This document shows, piece by piece, positions 20,902-31,652 of a stretch of DNA of 64,000 nt (position 1 is the first letter of the stretch; every line of letters starts with the position of its first letter). Source of the DNA: Galdieria yellowstonensis (taxonomy: Eukaryota; Rhodophyta; Bangiophyceae; Galdieriales; Galdieriaceae); NCBI GenBank assembly GCA_026122205.1, contig JANCYU010000038.1, positions 124,001 through 188,000 of the forward strand. The letters run 5' to 3'. The position numbers and the translations under genes are program-made. The notes under the pieces were generated by a model that saw nothing but the letters and a program-made list of their open reading frames with translations, had not been told where the DNA came from and did not search any database.

Positions 20902-22065
20902 ATGTCAACAGCGAAAGTTTATGCGGACGTCAACTTGAAAAGACCCAAGGAATATTGGGACTATGAAAACTTTGATATTTGCTGGAGGTAGGTGTCGAAG
21001 AAGAGGGTATTTTGTTTGTAGCTCACGACAGTTTCTAGTGACTGCGAGAAATACGAAATTGTAAAGAAAATTGGGAGAGGCAAATACAGTGAAGTGTTTA
21101 GAGGTGTGGATATCGTTGAGAATAGAAATTGTGTGATAAAGGCAAGCGGTTAATTTTGAGTGTGTGAGAGGTAGTGAAATATTGGGTCTGTGTAGGTCTT
21201 GAAGCCTGTAAAGAAGAAGAAAATCAAAAGGGAAATCAAGATTCTGCAGAATTTGAAAGGTGGTCCGAATATCGTTCAGTTGTGGGACGTTTGCAAGGAT
21301 CCCATTTCGAAAACTCCCAGCCTGATATTTGAATATGTGAAGAACACTGACTTTAAGACATTGTACCCTACTTTCAACCTTTATGATGTGAAGTATTATA
21401 TGTTTGAAATTCTGAAAGCTTTAGATTACAGTCACTCCAACGGAATTATGCACCGAGATGTGAAACCGCACAACGTTATGATCAATCATGAAACGAGGCA
21501 GTTGCGTTTGATTGATTGGGGACTTGCAGAGTTTTATCATCCACAGAAAGAATACAATGTTCGAGTTGCTTCGAGATACTTTAAAGGTCCTGAATTGTTG
21601 GTTGACTATCAAAGCTATGATTATTCGTTGGATATTTGGAGTCTTGGCTGTATGTTAGCTGGCATCATGTTTCGAAAGGAACCTTTCTTTTTAGGTCACG
21701 ACAATCAAAATCAGTTGGTGAAGATTGCTAAAATATTGGGTACTGCAGATTTATACGCCTATCTTGATAAATATTGCATTCGAATAGAACCTGGGTTTAT
21801 GCAAGCCATTGGTTGGCATGAACGAAAGCCGTGGAAGGATCTAATCTCCAATGAAAACCGTTATTTGGTGTGCGAAGAGGGAATAGACTTACTCGACAAG
21901 ATGCTTCGTTATGATCACGCGGAGAGGATAACTGCAAAAGAAGCGATGGATCATCCATTTTTTGATGAAGTTAGAGCCAAGTGCTTATCGAAGGAAGAGA
22001 ACTATTCTATGGATAATGACAGTACTACGACTACTACAAGCGCAATGAATACTGAACCTTGCTGA
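20902..22065 (+). CDS. Casein kinase 2 catalytic subunit alpha, three exons
   Basis: A constitutively active acidophilic Ser/Thr kinase. Exons: 20902-20987, 21039-21141, 21196-22065. Exon 1 begins MSTAKVYADVNLKRPKEYWD. Exon 2 holds the Gly-rich loop GRGKYSEVF. Exon 3 starts VLKPVKKKKIKREIKIL, the CK2 basic cluster, followed by HRDVKPHNVMI and IDWGLAEF; CK2 has DWG where other kinases have DFG. The activation segment GPELLVDYQSYDYSLDIWSL is canonical. The C-terminus is Ser/Thr/Asn-rich. Intron 2 (21142-21195) appears to use a GC donor (AAG/GCAAGC), forced by the CVIK-VLKPVKKKK junction. The frame is open from 20629 up to the ATG without another ATG, so an N-terminal extension through a non-AUG start or upstream exon cannot be excluded. 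Confidence 0.95.
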
Positions 22066-22872
22066 TTTGATCAAGTTTCTTTTTCTCTGAATAAAGAGAC
22101 CTTTTCCTATTTGTGCAAATGACTGGTTGTCGTATCTGTCTCTTATTGCCTCCAAATTTGCTTTTTGATAAAAAAAAGAGGAGAGATGACAGTAGCCATA
22201 GAGCCTTTGAGACTCTAGAACTATCTATGTTTTGGTATAGAGCTTGATTGGAGCTCCGCATGGAATAGAAAATAGAACTTGTCCTCATTTGGGTGACACC
22301 TTGGCACTTGACCAATCCAACTCGACGACAAGGGCAAGAGTACAAGCGTTTCACTAGTTCATTATTATTGTTTGTTATTCTTGGCGTACATCTCGATACA
22401 TGTTGTACTGCCATTTCATGCAAAGGATTCTATGCCTTTTAAAAGATTCTTTAAAAATGCAAGTTCAGAAGGCTTATCCTTTCACATTATGGCTTTGACG
22501 TTGGGTCTGTCGAGTGACCACATCTTTCATGTCTGTGACAAGTACCATTGTCCTCAAAGGTACAGACACAACTTTTGAAAAAAGACATGGAATGACTACT
22601 ACTACTACTACTCCTTTTTATGCCACTAAACTTTATCTGTTCCTTCCATAACAGTCCTTGTATACTTCATGATAAACGCTTCAAGGCTACTTTGGACCAA
22701 CCCAAGCACTCCACATACAAAAGATTCACAAATGCTCTTTGCCAAGTCAAGGTTTTTGGTCTTTTCTCGGTATTGCGATTGCAATGAAAAATGCACATTT
22801 TGGCGCCTAATCTATCTCTCTCGCATTTTTTCCTTGTGTCTAAGCTATTCTATTCAGCTCGGTATCTTTGGA
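22066..22872. other. Intergenic region after CK2 alpha
   Basis: About 800 bases with no supported gene. It contains a short (CTA)n tract near 22593-22611 and, at 22799-22807, TTTGGCGCC (preceded by a further T), an E2F-like site about 65 bases upstream of the ATG at 22873. Confidence 0.5.
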
Positions 22873-23545
22873 ATGGAACATGTTGATTACAAGGAGTACT
22901 TTCCACCAGCACTGAAAGTTGATTGGAATGCAATGACAAAGAAGATATCTAAACCTTTGGGAGGTCACCTACAGAAACAAGATTCGAGTGGATCTTTTTC
23001 AAGCAAGTTTGCAACGCGATATGATTTCCTCACCATCATCACCATCACCGTCCTTGTCTCCAAGCATCAAGGACATTATACCGCAGCAGCGAGCTGTAAA
23101 ACAAAGCCTCTATCGCCACTGTCTCGTTCTCGAATGAGAAAAAGAAATGACGAAAAGGAAAAGCCTGTAGCAGACAAGTTTAGGAATTTCGCCGCTATCT
23201 ATGTAAAGTTATAGATGGAGCTGCAACCTGTATCTGCCGTTGATAATAGAAATGGTTCTATAAACAAAAAAAGGAGTTGAGAGAGAAAATCAGCGCTCTG
23301 AAGAAACAAAAAGCTGTCCACAAGATGCATTCAAGGAAACTCCCTAGGATATCTTTGAGGAGGCAGTAGCAAACTTGCGGAAAGCTTTCAAGTCAGCTCT
23401 GTCTCGATACCAAACTCAACGCACAGCTTTTGGAATTGGTGTTTGTGTCTACAAAGAGGACCAGCCGTCGACATATACAATCCGTTGCATGGTTCCAGAG
23501 CGCGATGTGCCTGTGGGCAAAAGACAGCTGTCCACAATTTTGTAA
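22873..23545 (+). CDS. Unrecognised coding exons upstream of ORC2 (own gene or ORC2 5' exons)
   Basis: No family recognised. From the ATG at 22873 the frame reads MEHVDYKEYFPPALKVDW. Joining by frame across putative short introns (about 40, 53 and 47 nt) gives a Ser-Pro-rich stretch (ISSPSSPSPSLSPSIKD), QQRAVKQSLYRH, and a Lys-rich helix (YKWFYKQKKELREKISALKK). Then comes a DIFEEAVANLRKAFKSAL helix and GIGVCVYKEDQPSTYTIRC. A last junction of only about 32 nt is the weakest step. The frame either stops at TAA 23543-23545 or, if a GTAAGT donor at 23542 is spliced to the TTGTAG at 23601, runs in frame into ORC2. Codon content looks coding; the gene model is tentative. Confidence 0.35.
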
Positions 23546-23608
23546 GTAGAAAAATGAATTTGGGCGCCATTTTGGGAGTTGGGCAATTCATTGTGTTGTA
23601 GCGCCAAG

Positions 23609-24982
23609 ATGGTGGCCATCCCTTCTGTATCGACAAAGAAGAAACCTCCTCAGAGACAACGCAGTTCTTCTGTGGTCAAAGCTAGTAAAAATTCCACTAC
23701 CGCCGAGTCACAGAAAATGCCTGGTAAAACTGAGAAAACGGATCGTTCCCCAAAGAATCGATGCAAGCAGCAACAAGGAACAAGTGGACAACGCAATACG
23801 CAACGTAACCCGAAAACACAACAGATGGATAAAGGTGCAAAAACAGAAGGTGGCTCCCGTATCGATGCCACCAAACGGGCTGAGAAACAACAATCTATGG
23901 AAGAGCTAGTACACAGCGAAGACTATCAAGATGAAGAAAGTGATGGAGTTCCAGAATATTTCAAAACAGATAACAGTAAAATTGATTCTTGCAAAGAGAA
24001 CGAAAATGTAAAACTACCAGAAAATTTTCAAACGCAGGTTGTAACTTTGGAAGAAGAGTTTGCTGAGGAAAAAAAGGAGTTGAGAGACAGATATGTTTCT
24101 CAGTTCGAAAGGTGGTTTGACATTCTACAAGAGTTCAATATTTTGTGTTATGGACATGGCTCAAAACGAATGGTATTGAATTCCTTTGCGGAATATTGCA
24201 AGGAGAGATCACATACGATGATTGTTCATGGATATCATGCACTCTTTTCCATCAAGGAACTAGTTGGTAAAATAGAAGGAGAAATTCTTCAGTTGCCAAT
24301 AGAGACGTCTAGTAATCGAACTGCCACGGAACAAATAAGGCGTATTGAAAAGCATTTGTCCAAATGTTCTATTCCAAATTGCATCATCCTTGTAGTTCAT
24401 AATATAGATGGTCCCAAACTGTTGTCTTCAGAGGTCCAAGAAATTTTGAGTCGTATTGCATCCATTCCGCAGATAAAGTTGATTGCATCTATCGATCATC
24501 ACAACGCATGTTTGTTATGGAACCATACTGTTTATCAACGACTCAATTGGTATTGGGAACAAGTGACTACAGAGGATTCTTACTTGGTTGAAATTTCTGA
24601 CAACTCGTTTCTTACCAGTGGTGAAGGAGATGAAAGTCGGGTCAAAGCTGCTATTTTGTTGTTTCGTACGCTTACCAAAAATGCTCACCAAATATTTTTG
24701 GAACTTGCTGTTTTAGTGAATACACCGCAAGAAAACGATGGCTCCGTTGGCAGCAAGTCTCCACATCCTTGCGGTGTAGGCTTCCATACGTTGTATGAGC
24801 ACTGTCGGAAGAAATTTCTGGTGAGCAGTCCCAATAGTCTCAAAGCAGTTCTAAAGGAGTTGAAGGACCACGAACTGATTAGTATAACAAGTAGCTCTAT
24901 ATCTGCAGAAACTATTAAAATGCAGTTGAAGCCAAAACAGTTGGAAGCTGTCGTTTCTACTTTACGAGGGGAGACAAGTTGA
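23609..24982 (+). CDS. Origin recognition complex subunit 2 (ORC2)
   Basis: A subunit of the replication origin-binding complex. From the ATG at 23609 the protein is 457 residues: about 140 disordered, Lys/Gln/Ser-rich N-terminal residues, then the ORC2 AAA+-like and winged-helix domains. Family blocks in order: FNILCYGHGSKRMVLNSFA (human FNILFYGLGSKY), IILVVHNIDGPKLLSSEVQ, LASIP-type IASIPQIKLIASIDHHNACL, LLWNHTVYQRLNWYWEQVTT, NAHQIFLELAVL, FHTLYEHCRKKFLVSSPNSL and LKELKDHELI. As in other ORC2 proteins there is no intact Walker A. A GGCGCC at 23563-23568 sits about 40 bases before the ATG. The protein may be longer if upstream exons are spliced in frame. Confidence 0.9.
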   Translation: MVAIPSVSTKKKPPQRQRSSSVVKASKNSTTAESQKMPGKTEKTDRSPKNRCKQQQGTSGQRNTQRNPKTQQMDKGAKTEGGSRIDATKRAEKQQSMEELVHSEDYQDEESDGVPEYFKTDNSKIDSCKENENVKLPENFQTQVVTLEEEFAEEKKELRDRYVSQFERWFDILQEFNILCYGHGSKRMVLNSFAEYCKERSHTMIVHGYHALFSIKELVGKIEGEILQLPIETSSNRTATEQIRRIEKHLSKCSIPNCIILVVHNIDGPKLLSSEVQEILSRIASIPQIKLIASIDHHNACLLWNHTVYQRLNWYWEQVTTEDSYLVEISDNSFLTSGEGDESRVKAAILLFRTLTKNAHQIFLELAVLVNTPQENDGSVGSKSPHPCGVGFHTLYEHCRKKFLVSSPNSLKAVLKELKDHELISITSSSISAETIKMQLKPKQLEAVVSTLRGETS

Positions 24983-25385
24983 GGAGACTGCTTTATTTTT
25001 CACGACAAATATTTTGCTCAGTGGTTTCCTTGAAGGCCTTGTCTTATTTGGATATAATTGGTGAAAGAATGGCATCTTTTATCTAATATTTGTGAATATC
25101 TTGAGATATAGGACCTTGATGAGTTGGTATTTTTTGAGCACGAAAGACACCAATTGAATTTCTTTGCACGAAGTGTTTATCGCACAGAGGCATAAAAGGA
25201 ATAAATTCAAATATAATAGTTTTACGAGATATTCGAGCTTCTCTGTTATATAAAGTCTTTGGAATTCCTGACGAGCCTTTTCTAATCCAACAAAACTGTC
25301 TCTCGGGACACGCACAAGATATTTCCCATTTTTCGTGCCATTTTGGACCACAAAAATTTCTTTTCCATTTGACAGCCTTTTCCTT
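24983..25385. other. Intergenic region between ORC2 and first ERMP1-like gene
   Basis: About 400 bases of moderately AT-rich sequence. Long minus-strand frames over 25079-25604 overlap the start of the ERMP1-like gene and show no family features, so they are treated as shadows. No RNA gene or repeat seen. Confidence 0.45.
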
Positions 25386-28260
25386 ATGAGACAAAGGGAA
25401 TCGTGGAAACATAGTTCCCCAGTGACAAAGCAAGACACCAAAGATAGCAACAAAGAACAAGCTGGTAGCGGCCATGTTAGAAGACCACCTCGGCCCAAAA
25501 CAGAAACCAATAGAGAGTCTTTGTTGTATTCTTCGTGGAGCATTGCGATATTCGCTATATTCTGTTTGGTCGTATATTATCTTGGATATTGGGGTTGGTC
25601 CCATGAGCCTACTATTGTGAAAGCAACTAGTCCTAGAAATGAGTTTTCTGCGGAACGCGCACTATCTACTGTACAAGTTCTAGCAGACGACGTTGGTTTT
25701 AGAGTCGTAGGGACGAACGGTCTAGAAACTGCTCAGGAGTATATACTGGGGCAACTGGAACTTTTATCGAAAGAAGCAAAGCGCAGAGGATTCCTTCTTG
25801 AAGTGGAAGTTCAAAAAGTTAGTGGCAATTATGACGTCACTTTACCGGCTCTTGGAGAAGTAACTATCTCGACATCCTATTCAAATATCAAAAATATTTT
25901 GGCGCGATTGTCCGGTCCTATGTGTGAACGTCTGTTGGACAACCGTTCCTGTTCCATGACAGATAATAACTTTATGGCCGAAAATGCAAACTGCACGCAA
26001 CCTTTATCTTTGCTTGTCAACAGTCATTTGGACTCAGCTGTAGGTTCTCCTGGAGCTTCCGATGCCGCTGCTCCTTGTGCTGTGATTGTGGAACTGATAG
26101 ATAATCTTATTCATATGCATCCATCGTATTTACGCAGACCTATAGTCTTTTTGTTGAATGGTGCAGAAGAAACTCTTCTTGATGGAGCACATGGTTTCCT
26201 GATGAAACATAGATGGAGCAGAAATGTAGGTGCTCTGGTCAATCTAGAAAGCAGTGGCTCTGGAGGTTTAGAGTTATTGTTTCGATGTGGTCCACGGAAT
26301 GCTTGGCTTGCAAAGGCATATGCCAAGAGTGTACGACATCCTCATGCATCTGCTGTAGCTCAAGACATTTTCGAACGTGAGTTGGTGCCTGCAGAAACAG
26401 ATTTTCGAGTGTTTTGGGAGTTGGGAGGAATTCCTGGTATAGACTTGGCCAACTATGTGAATGGACAGGTAAATAAGATGATACAACGGCACTATGCTTC
26501 TTAACCTTTTTACTAATAGACTTATCATACAAGTAGAGATGCTGTCGATAGAGTTACTTTAGGATTTCTGCAACATATGGGTTCGAATACATTGGAAATC
26601 ATAAAGGAACTTGTTGGACCTCATGATGCATTGGGAAAAGCCAAAAGTTCTGAATCTTATCTCATCGACAAGGTAAGGCTCGTGAGCTTATTTATAGAGG
26701 GGCCAATGAATAATAATGTTGTTTTAGAGAGCCATATATTATGATATTTTAGGGCTGACTAGTTTGTTTTATCTCTATGATATTGCCAAGATATTTCATT
26801 ATTCATTGGCAGTTATAGCCTTGCTATATATTCTTTTTATTCTTCCTAGGCGAGGATGTGCATTTGGACTTGTGTTGAAAGCATTTGCTTGTCTTGTATT
26901 GCTTCTTGTGCTTAGTACCTGTACTGCCATTTCCGTGGGAGCGTTTCTTCATTTTATACTGAAAAAGCCTTTGATGTGGTATTCCGAGAAGCTTTTAGCA
27001 GTTCCCTTGTTTTGTGCTAGTGCAGCCTTTGTATTCTTGACAGGTTTCGAACTTTTCTTATCTCGTTCTTATGCCCAGTCATGGAATACTTTTTCCATAC
27101 ATCGTCATTCCAAGGCGAGTCGATGGTATTGGCTCATTCCTAAAGTGAACACTTTTGCATCCTTTAGTGCGGAAATAACTTTAGGAAGCTTTATTCTATT
27201 TCAGACACTAGTATTGATAGTAACGACTTATTTCCAACTTGGATTTTCCTATCTACCATTTTGGAACCTTATTTTTGCAGTTGTGGTTGGTCTGATGGGA
27301 TTGGATGAAACAAGTTCCTGGTTGTTACGTTGTTGTCTTCTCGTGATTCCTTGTGCTATATTTAGTTTCCCAAGTTCTTTGATAGGTTTATCTGCGTTTA
27401 TGCCTATTATGGGACGTTCAGGTCCTTGGCTACTCACAGATATCATCATTGGAGCCATGTCTAGTACTTTTTTTATTCTCGTTAGTCTCCCTGTAGCGGT
27501 ATTTCTATCGAAATATCGAAATGCACGTCGAATACTCGGAGTATTGCTGTTGATGACCTTTCTTTCAGGTATTTTAAGAGTTGCATGGATGTCACATCCT
27601 TATCGTGGAGACTCGGCCCCTAAGCGCATCGTGATTCAACATCTGGTGACTTGTAAAAATTCGAGCGATATTTTCATAGGTTCCGTAGATATTCGTGATT
27701 TGAAGAGTGAAGAGAGTTTGATTGCTTCATTATCTTTTCCATCAGGTACAGCGGAAGATGTTTCTTTGGCGTCTCACTTTCGCTGGGGACTATTGAATAG
27801 TGGACCTTGGGAGAATCTCCAACCCATTTCTTGGTTCTTTTCAGGCTATCGAATAGGTCATTCTGTGTCATCTCATGACTTGCCTTGTCCTCGGTTGGAG
27901 ATTATCCGCAAAGTGGTGCATGAAAGGGATGGAACGAAGATGATAGAAATGTTGGCTTCGTTTCCTTCCAGTCATTGGGGAAGTCTTCGAATGAATGCTT
28001 CCGTTGTTTCCTGGTCACTTTCCGACAAAGTTCCCAAGTCCTTTTCGGATGGAACTCGATTCCTTCGCCATATTGGAAGTTTGAATGAAACCACATTTCG
28101 TATTGTATTGAATACGACGATGGACGAATCTTTTGCCGTAGATATGACTTCTACTTATTTTGGGCCTTCCTATGAAACGCTAGAAATCATTCGACGTCTT
28201 CCTGATTGGACAGATGCAGTTACTTTTCAGACTAGTGGAGCAAGTTTTCTCATAGATTAG
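25386..28260 (+). CDS. ERMP1-like ER metallopeptidase (M28), copy A
   Basis: A membrane M28 zinc peptidase related to endoplasmic reticulum metallopeptidase 1 (FXNA). The start at 25386 is the first ATG in frame (MRQRESWKHSS). A cytosolic tail leads to a transmembrane segment (SIAIFAIFCLVVYYLGYWGW), then the luminal peptidase domain with ligand motifs VNSHLDSAVGSPGASD (His-x-Asp and the bridging Asp), NGAEETLLDGAHGF (catalytic and metal Glu) and NLESSGSGG. After two short introns near 26469-26516 and 26673-26752, a multipass C-terminal half of about 500 residues follows. Most M28 enzymes have GxNDD at the bridging Asp; copy A has GASDAAAP, keeping the first Asp but losing the second, while copy B keeps GANDDA. 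Same strand as copy B, 62 bases apart. Confidence 0.88.
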
Positions 28261-28322
28261 TGTGTTTGTAAAAATGTGCAAGATGTTGTTGTGTTGTACA
28301 TAAATGCGATGATTTGTTTGCA

Positions 28323-31250
28323 ATGCGGATAAAAAAAGAGGAAGAGAGGCTTGGGAGCACCCAAGTGGACTCTTACAACTTGAACAGACAAGAGTCTACG
28401 AATGTATATGATGCAAGGACGACCATCCGTCATTCGTGGTTACATATGGGCTTTATTCTATTCAGCAGTGCTTGTCTTGTATGGTTGAGTTACTGGGGAT
28501 GGAGTCACGAACCTCGAGTGATACCGGACAACGATACGACTGTCGGTTATTTCTCAGCAGAAAGAGCGTTTCGGCACGTCGATCATCTTTCTTCCGAGAT
28601 TGGCCCCAGAGCTTTTGGTACAAAAGCCTTGGAACGTGCACAACGCTATATTTGGCAACAACTGGAGAACATACAACAACAATATGCAAACGCGAATTCG
28701 AGCGACTATTCTTTGCAGTTGGAGTGGCAAATAGTGAGTGGGACACATATCACGCAACGTTCTCCTCGTTCTCCGCGCTCTAGTATTTATCACTATCAAA
28801 ACGTCACCAATATTATCGCAATATTGTGTCCTAAAAATAACTGCAACTTGGAAGAAGAAAGAAATCGTAGTTTGTTGGTCATCAATGGACATGTAGACTC
28901 TGCAATTAGTTCTCCTGGTGCGAATGATGATGCTGTAGCTTGTGGTGTACTATTGGAAACGATAACCTCGTGGATACGCCATCCTTACCACAGCCATCAT
29001 AAAAAGTTGAGACATCCTGTAATATTCTTATGGAATGGAGCTGAAGAAACTTTTCTCAATGGAGCACATGGCTTTGTGACTGGTTGGCAGTGGATCCATA
29101 AAGTGGGAGCCTTGTTGAATGTAGAAAGTAGTGGCGCTGGAGGATTGGCGTTGTTGTTTCGTAGTGGACCTAAGAATGCTTGGTTATCCAAAGCTTATGC
29201 CAAAGCAGTTACTAGACCACATACTTCTGTCGTTGCTCAGGAGATATTTGAAAGAAAGTTGGTTCCATCGGAAACGGATTTTAGGGTATTTTGGGAGTTT
29301 GGTTCTATTCCTGGAATAGACTTGGCCAATTATATCCATGGAGAGGTAAGTATAGAGATATTGATGATATCTTTTTGTATATATCGATTATTTTATGTTT
29401 AGACATATCACACCTTTAGAGATGCGATAGACAGAGTGAGTCTAGGGTTTATTCAGCATATGGGAGATACGGTTGTACAGCTCATGGAACAATTGGTTGG
29501 GAAGGAACCACAAGATGAGATATTCCATACGATGAATGAGGAATACAAGGTATACTCAAATAATAATAGTAATCATTGTTAGGAATATTGACCTAGTTGT
29601 TTGTATGTACGATAGAATGACAATGCTATTTATTACGATATATTGGGTATTGTAACCCTATTTGGATTGGAAAAGTATTGGAATGTGTTTTATGTCATTC
29701 TCTTGTACTTGTGTTTCCAATCGGTGATGAAGAGACTTAGTGGGGATAATTGTGTCGATTCCAAACTAGTTTTCTATTTCTATCTCGTTTGGTTTGTGAG
29801 TTTGTTGTTGACTTTGATAGGATGTACTAGCTTTGGTTGGTTTTTACATTCATTCTGTAGAAGAAGTATGTCTTGGTATGGAAGAGTTTGGTTGGCGGAA
29901 TGGATATATGGCAGTTTGGGACTGGCTTTGGTGATGAAATTGCTTCCTTGGTTGTGGTATGCAGTTGCTCGTTTTCGAGGTTTGGTATCGCCTAGTTCAT
30001 CCTTGTATCACAACATTACATTGGTTTATGAACCTATTTGGTTATCTTATATGTTGTTGGAAGCAACCTTTTTGGTGTTATTCCTTGCATTTCGTTCAAG
30101 GCTTGCGTATTTACCTGCATGGGATTTATTATCTTCGTTATTGGTTTCCCGTCTTTTCCGAGATACGCGATGGTGTTCCTTGGTGAGTATCGTTCAGTTT
30201 ATTCCTATCGCGATATTTCGATTGCCTTGTGGATATATGGCAATGGCAGCTTTTGTGCCTATCATGGGACGTATCGACGACCGTTTGATTTCCGATGTGA
30301 TCATCGCTGCATTGTGTAGTCTGTTTACTGTTTTGGCTAGTTTCCCTTGGATCATTCCTTGTACCTGCTATGCTATTCCTTTTTCGACTGTGAGGCGATT
30401 CGTCGTTGCATTATTTTGTGGTTCTCTTGTATTGGTTGCAATGACAAGGATACCTTTTGAGAAAGGAGATCATCCAAAACGACTGTACGCCAACCATTTA
30501 CATGTATCCAATGCGCAAGGAGAAATACAACAGGGATTGTTTCTTCGCGGCTTGGATGCAAGGAAACTATCCTCGAGCTTGGATGAGAGAGGAGGTTATA
30601 GAGATATTGACATTCCAAATATTGTGGTATCGCGATGGTGGAATGGCGACAATGACAACACATGTTGCTCGGAAGAAGAATGGTTGGGTTGTTATCATTG
30701 TTTAGGAGAAAATAGAAACAAAAAGAGAATGATAGAGGTTCAATGGGAGAAAGATAAGCAGAATCCTAGGATCACCGCCAATAGCCGCAGCAACGATACT
30801 CGTCCCGACCAATGGATGCCACGAGGCAAGGTGATTCATGAAGATGGGTGGTGGGAGGAGCATTTTTCTTCGCCGCAATCCCAAACATCTCCTCCCGCAT
30901 TCCGTCGTTTGCTCCAATTGAAATTCTCTTTTCCCAAAGGACATATGGCTCTTCTTTCCTTGAATGCGAGTTTGTTGAATTGGTCGCTTTCCAGTACGCT
31001 TCCTGTACCCAATTCAAAAGGTTGGATTACCGTGCATCACTTTCGATGCCACGATTGTGATGATTTCGAGTTTTCCTTGGTGACAAATAACCAAGATGCT
31101 ATCGTAGTTGACATGGTCAATGTGGTTTTATCACCGGATGAAACAATGATGCAGTTGCAATCCTTGTTGCCGGATTACGTGGCGTTGAGTTGTGCTCGTA
31201 GCTATTGTTCGCGGTTTCAGATACCGGCGGTTATAGGGAACAAGGAATGA
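28323..31250 (+). CDS. ERMP1-like ER metallopeptidase (M28), copy B
   Basis: A tandem paralogue of the preceding gene with the same three-exon plan; introns fall at the matching positions, after LANYIHGE and after the EEYK block. From ATG 28323 (MRIKKEEERLGS) there is an N-terminal tail, one membrane anchor (ILFSSACLVWLSYWGWSHEP), and the M28 domain with INGHVDSAISSPGANDDA, NGAEETFLNGAHGF and NVESSGAGG. The C-terminal half has about eight hydrophobic segments and a luminal tail. Strongly shared blocks with copy A include GPRNAWLAKAYAK/GPKNAWLSKAYAK and PAETDFRVFWE/PSETDFRVFWE. All metal ligands seen so far are intact, so this copy is the better candidate for an active enzyme. Substrate unknown. 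Confidence 0.88.
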
Positions 31251-31652
31251 AGCGACTATGGCTATCATCCATCATAACAAAGCAATGGATGGTTGCTTGA
31301 TCGAGATACAAGGCAGCTATCGGTATTGTGGTGTTGTTGGTTTGGACGATTGGTTTTTTTGGTCATTGTATGGAATGTTGTTGTTGTTTTGTAGAGATGA
31401 TAGCTTTTTGTATGTGGAATAAATCCTGGTGAATTGGGAGGAGAATTGGCGCACGGAAAAGAGAGATTCGAGAGAGAAAAAGAGATTGGGCGCTCTTCCT
31501 CCATAGCTCCCTTTTTTTTTCCCCAATCTCCTTTCTTGAGGACAATCCAAAGATTCGCAAGGGATTCTTCGCAAGAGACATTGGTGCGTAGTGGTGGCAG
31601 AGGCGGGTGTTGAAACAACCAATTGGTAACGAAATATGTGCAACCAAACCTC
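31251..31652. other. Intergenic region after ERMP1 copy B
   Basis: About 400 bases. Several minus-strand frames cross it but overlap in all three frames and lack family features. A GGGCGCTC element lies near 31486. Nothing else recognised. Confidence 0.45.

Noticed and set aside
25079..25604. Two long minus-strand frames at the start of ERMP1 copy A
   Set aside because: They overlap each other and the plus-strand gene, and show no domain or codon character of their own.
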